This document shows positions 60,976 through 64,000 of a DNA stretch of 64,000 nucleotides, one piece after another. The stretch is taken from contig NZ_JANIDX010000001.1 of NCBI RefSeq assembly GCF_026385485.1, forward strand, positions 124,001 through 188,000, read 5' to 3'. The translations under genes were made by a program, and so were the position numbers. The notes below the pieces were generated by a model that saw nothing but the letters and a program-made list of their open reading frames with translations, was not told the origin of the DNA and searched no databases. The stretch is from Bombella pollinis. GTDB taxonomy: Bacteria > Pseudomonadota > Alphaproteobacteria > Acetobacterales > Acetobacteraceae. Positions within the stretch are counted from its first letter, which is position 1. Every line of letters begins with the position of its first letter.

Positions 60976-62472
60976 ATGACCCCTCCTCACACCGCTCTGC
61001 TGGATAGACAATCACCCCTAAAACGTTTCCTAAAAGCAATGAATCTCGCAGGGGCGGGTGCCCTCCTTTTAGCTGGACATATAGCTTATGCCCGTGCGCC
61101 GATGGTCAATATCGGCAATGCGGCCGCTGCGGGTGATGAATCATCAGATGGTGTATTTGGCTTCCTCTCCAACTGGAAGCGCGATGCCAACCTGCTTGGC
61201 AATATGTGGGGCTTACGCACAGAGATGGGCAAAGCCGGGCTTGTCCTTGCTATTCAAGAAACATCGGAGCTTTTTGCCAATGTCTCTGGTGGGTTTCATA
61301 AAGGCCCTGCTTATGATGGGCTGACAACGGCCGTCCTGCAAATGAACACACAACGCGCTTTTGGCTGGTATGGCGGGACCTTCCAAATCAGTATGGAACA
61401 AATCCATGGCCGTAGTTTAAGTGCTGATAATCTTGGTGTGTATCAAACTGTCAGCGGGATTGAGGCTGACCGCTCCACCCGCTTATGGGAAATGTGGTTT
61501 GACCAAAAATTCCTCGACCAACAGGCTCTTGATATTAAAATTGGCCAACAAAGCTTGGACCAAGAATGGATGGTCAGCAATAACGCCCTCGTCTTTGCCA
61601 ATACGATGTTCGGCTGGCCGATGCTCCCCTCTGCCGACCTCCCCGGCGGTGGCCCGGCCTATCCGCTCTCCAGCCTTGGGGTACGCGCACGCTATTGGGC
61701 AGCAACGCCGCTTTATATTCAAGGAGGCGTGTTTAGCGGCAGCCCCGTCCATAACCGTACAGGCGACCCCCAACAACATAATCGCTCTGGCACAAGCTTT
61801 ACGCTCGACCGTGGGGTGATGGCGATTATGGAGCTCCAATATATCTATCCGGGCCTTGGGGCTATGGTCTCCCCCGATGATGCTGACGCCCTCTCCCGCG
61901 TTTATCGCATCGGAGGCTGGTATAATTCCGAGCCTTTTGCCGACCAATATTGGGATACAAGTGGCACATCCCTCGCCTCCCCCGATAGTAATGGAGCCCC
62001 ACGCAGGCATAGAGGGGCTTTTAGCCTTTATGCCGTGGTTGACCAAATGCTCTGGCATAGTCACTTCGACCCTAACCGCACCTTCAATATGTTTGCCCGC
62101 GTTATGGGAACGCCGCAATCACACCGCGTGCCGATTGATTTCAGCATGAATTTTGGCTTCACCTTAAAAGACCCTCTCCCCTACCGCCAAGATGATACGT
62201 TAGGCCTCGGGATGGGCTACACCCATGTTAGCCACGCCCTGGCAAAATATGATCGCGCCGTGCGGAACTATTCTGGCACCTATAACCCTACCCAAACCGG
62301 CGAGACCTATATGGAGCTGATGTATCAATGCCAGATGACAGGCTGGCTCCAACTTCAGCCGGACTTCCAATATCTCTTTAACCCCTCTGGGGGCATCCCC
62401 AACCCACTCCATCCCACACGGCGCATTAAAGATATTGCCGTCCTTGGGCTGCGCGCCATCATTGCTCTGTAA
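60976..62472 (+). CDS. OprB-type carbohydrate porin
   Basis: Outer-membrane sugar-uptake barrel, 498 residues from the ATG at 60976. Signal peptide ends GHIAYARAP. Family blocks: LGNMWGLRTEMGKAGLVLA, ISMEQIHGRSLSADNLGVYQ, WFDQKFLDQQALDIKIGQQS and FGWPMLPSADLPGGGPAYP. Its close paralogue directly upstream is broken, so this copy probably carries the function. The C-terminus ends in a hydrophobic strand (VLGLRAIIAL) rather than in Phe. It is followed at 11 bases by a secreted propeller gene. Confidence 0.88.
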   Translation: MTPPHTALLDRQSPLKRFLKAMNLAGAGALLLAGHIAYARAPMVNIGNAAAAGDESSDGVFGFLSNWKRDANLLGNMWGLRTEMGKAGLVLAIQETSELFANVSGGFHKGPAYDGLTTAVLQMNTQRAFGWYGGTFQISMEQIHGRSLSADNLGVYQTVSGIEADRSTRLWEMWFDQKFLDQQALDIKIGQQSLDQEWMVSNNALVFANTMFGWPMLPSADLPGGGPAYPLSSLGVRARYWAATPLYIQGGVFSGSPVHNRTGDPQQHNRSGTSFTLDRGVMAIMELQYIYPGLGAMVSPDDADALSRVYRIGGWYNSEPFADQYWDTSGTSLASPDSNGAPRRHRGAFSLYAVVDQMLWHSHFDPNRTFNMFARVMGTPQSHRVPIDFSMNFGFTLKDPLPYRQDDTLGLGMGYTHVSHALAKYDRAVRNYSGTYNPTQTGETYMELMYQCQMTGWLQLQPDFQYLFNPSGGIPNPLHPTRRIKDIAVLGLRAIIAL

Positions 62473-62483
62473 GGATAGACATC

Positions 62484-63659
62484 ATGCGCATTAAACCACT
62501 CTCCTCTCGCCCTTTTACCCTCCTTACTCTCGGCTTCTTGCTAGGCTGGCAGCTCTCCTCCACGCAGGCTCAGGCTGCCCCAAAAGGGTTTTTAGAGACC
62601 ATCCACCGCCATGCCATGCTCGCTTCCACTAGCCCCGGTAATGGCGACCTCAACCCTTATGCAATTTATGTTGTCCCCCAAGATATGGGGAGCCTGAAGA
62701 AAGATGAGGTACTTGTTACTAATTTTAACAACGTCAATAATCTACAAGGTACAGGCACAACCATTGTTGCTTACTCTCCCGTAACGAAAAGCGTACGCCT
62801 CTTTGCCAGCGCGCCCGCTCATCTCGCCGCCTGCCCCGGTGGTATAGGCTTTACTACGGCTCTCACAGTGCTCAAATCCGGCTGGGTGATTGTCGGCAGC
62901 ACCCCTAGCAAAGATGGCACAACCGGCACAAAGGGCGATGGTTGCTTGCTCGTCTTTGATGCAAACGGCACCTTTACCACAGCATGGAAAGGCCCGCTCA
63001 TCACTGGCCCATGGGGCAATATTGCCAGCGTAGATAATGGCGATAAGGCAGTGCTTTTTATCTCCATGGCCGCAGCGGGCTTGCCCAGCCCTTATGTGAG
63101 CGACCCTGTCACCCATTATCCTCCCATCTTACATAATGCGACAGTGGTGCGCTTTAACCTCGACATCCCCGCAGGCAAGCCCCCTGTTATCGCCCAACAA
63201 ACCGTCATTGCCAGTGGTTTTGCTGGGCGTGCGGACCGCGATAACTTCCTCTTTGGCCCCACAGGCTTAGCCCTAGATACTGATGGCACATTATACGTCA
63301 CCGATGGCTATGATGAGGAAGTCACCGCTATTGATAACGCCCTCACCCGCACCGAGCCTGTAACACGCCAAAATGATGCTGTTGGACGCATCATCACCAA
63401 AGGCAAATTGCTCAACTGGCCTTTAGCGATGATTTGGGTCCCCGGCCATCATTTGCTTGTTGCCAATGGCCGTAATGGGCAAGTGGTAGAGATTGACCCG
63501 GTGGCGAAAAAACAGCTTTACGCCCAATGGGTAGATAATGACCAAGCCCAGCAACCACCCGGTAATGGCGACCTCTTTGGCCTTGCTATGACACCAGATA
63601 ATAAGGGTTTTTATTATGTCGAAGACGATATGAATACCCTCAATGTCAGCCTACCATAA
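62484..63659 (+). CDS. Secreted NHL/SMP-30-like beta-propeller protein
   Basis: A 391-residue protein with a signal peptide ending TQAQAAP. The mature part is rich in propeller-like strands: LNPYAIYVVPQDMG, VLVTNFNNVNN, GPTGLALDTDGTLYVTDGYDEE, LLVANGRNGQVVEIDP and LFGLAMTPDNKGFYYVEDD. These resemble NHL or SMP-30/lactonase blades. No catalytic residue can be named. It lies between an OprB porin and a Tat DyP peroxidase on the same strand with gaps of 11 bases, so all three are likely co-transcribed. Confidence 0.78.
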   Translation: MRIKPLSSRPFTLLTLGFLLGWQLSSTQAQAAPKGFLETIHRHAMLASTSPGNGDLNPYAIYVVPQDMGSLKKDEVLVTNFNNVNNLQGTGTTIVAYSPVTKSVRLFASAPAHLAACPGGIGFTTALTVLKSGWVIVGSTPSKDGTTGTKGDGCLLVFDANGTFTTAWKGPLITGPWGNIASVDNGDKAVLFISMAAAGLPSPYVSDPVTHYPPILHNATVVRFNLDIPAGKPPVIAQQTVIASGFAGRADRDNFLFGPTGLALDTDGTLYVTDGYDEEVTAIDNALTRTEPVTRQNDAVGRIITKGKLLNWPLAMIWVPGHHLLVANGRNGQVVEIDPVAKKQLYAQWVDNDQAQQPPGNGDLFGLAMTPDNKGFYYVEDDMNTLNVSLP

Positions 63660-63670
63660 GGGTGAAAGCC

Positions 63671-64000
63671 ATGGCTCATCTCCTCACACGCCGTAAAGCT
63701 CTAGGCACTGCTCTTGGTATGGCTGGGCTGGGCTGCCTCGCCCCGCGCCATGCTTGGGCGACATCCCCCGCAGAGTTCCTCCATCAACCGGGTATTACCC
63801 TGCCACAACTGCCTTTTCTCTATTTCCTCACGCTGGATATCACGACCGAGAACCGCCATGATGTTGCTCAGCTTATGCAACGCTGGACGGACGCCGCAGC
63901 GGCTCTTATGGCAGGGAAGCCCATCCCCGGCCTTGTTGATTCTGATGAGACATACGGCCTGCCTCATCAGGCCCTAACGCTCACCTTTGGCTTTGGCCCC
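63671..64000 (+). CDS. Tat-exported DyP-type peroxidase, 5' part (runs off window)
   Basis: The ATG at 63671 begins MAHLLTRRKALGTALGMAG, a twin-arginine signal peptide ending HAWATS. The mature start, LYFLTLDITTENRHDVAQLM, WTDAAAALMAG and QALTLTFGFGP, resembles the N-terminal ferredoxin-like domain of DyP/EfeB peroxidases. The haem His region and the GXXDG motif would lie beyond the window. EfeB homologues work in iron uptake or peroxide removal. It follows the propeller gene by 11 bases. Confidence 0.75.
   Translation, partial: MAHLLTRRKALGTALGMAGLGCLAPRHAWATSPAEFLHQPGITLPQLPFLYFLTLDITTENRHDVAQLMQRWTDAAAALMAGKPIPGLVDSDETYGLPHQALTLTFGFGP

Overview
The window (about 55% GC by eye, not counted) looks like chromosome of an acetic acid bacterium (Alphaproteobacteria, Acetobacteraceae), perhaps a small-genome insect-associated genus such as Bombella or Saccharibacter. 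I infer this from OprB-type sugar porins, pseudoazurin, the tonB-exbB-exbD-exbD set, the folB-folK fusion and the compact overlapping operons, not from any search. I see no insertion sequence, prophage, CRISPR array or rRNA operon. Most of the window is core housekeeping DNA with several accessory islets.

Layout. 1-2625: sulfate assimilation (cysH-cysD-cysN, minus strand, cysN cut by the left edge). 2823-4508: an AlgE-like outer membrane protein behind a perfect 10-bp inverted repeat. 4612-5960: rdgB and rph. 6095-9829: PBP1A and prfB, the latter with the classic +1 programmed frameshift. 9830-10206: a 377-bp AT-rich gap with three identical DnaA-box 9-mers and two palindromes. 10207-16834: tonB-exbB-exbD-exbD-TPR protein, then a large MscS-type channel. 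16899-19292: a 56-residue YqaE/Pmp3 protein and a yciI-dehydrogenase-YWTD propeller operon. 19376-23381: methionine uptake (metQNI) and a cystathionine gamma-synthase-family enzyme, each with a structured 5' leader. 23523-26965: cytochrome b561, pseudoazurin and an exported KatG, a likely periplasmic redox/peroxide set. 27192-27617: tRNA-Lys and tRNA-Leu plus an orphan terminator. 27721-31631: cyclophilin, coaD, gyrA. 31743-36074: pabB, pabC-like, ptrB. 36751-40859: rpmJ, TPR protein, priA, xerC. 40876-44066: double retropepsin-like protein, tRNA-Asp(GUC), queE-queC-queD. 44086-46483: folE, folB-folK, folP. 46521-50071: DsbA/ScsC-like thioredoxin, a degenerate gamma-glutamyltransferase-like lipoprotein, recA. 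50126-53464: a small orphan gene, a ferritin-like di-iron protein, a divergent ClpP and an OmpA-like lipoprotein. 53616-59160: aminotransferase, hom, glpX, recJ, tRNA-Glu. 59272-64000: two tandem OprB-type porins (the first broken twice), a secreted beta-propeller protein and the start of a Tat-exported DyP-type peroxidase.

How it fits together. Sulfur enters through cysHDN and as imported methionine (metQNI). Folate (pabB, pabC, folE, folB-folK, folP) and pre-queuosine (folE, queD, queE, queC) share GTP as precursor, and a tRNA that carries queuosine, tRNA-Asp(GUC), sits just upstream of queE. The envelope theme is strong: porins, TonB energisation, a mechanosensitive channel, and two exported haem peroxidases (KatG and DyP) near possible electron-transfer or partner proteins. 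The best candidates for something undescribed are the DnaA-box region at 9830-10206, the structured leaders of the methionine genes, the KatG-pseudoazurin-cytochrome b561 set, and the porin-propeller-DyP cassette.
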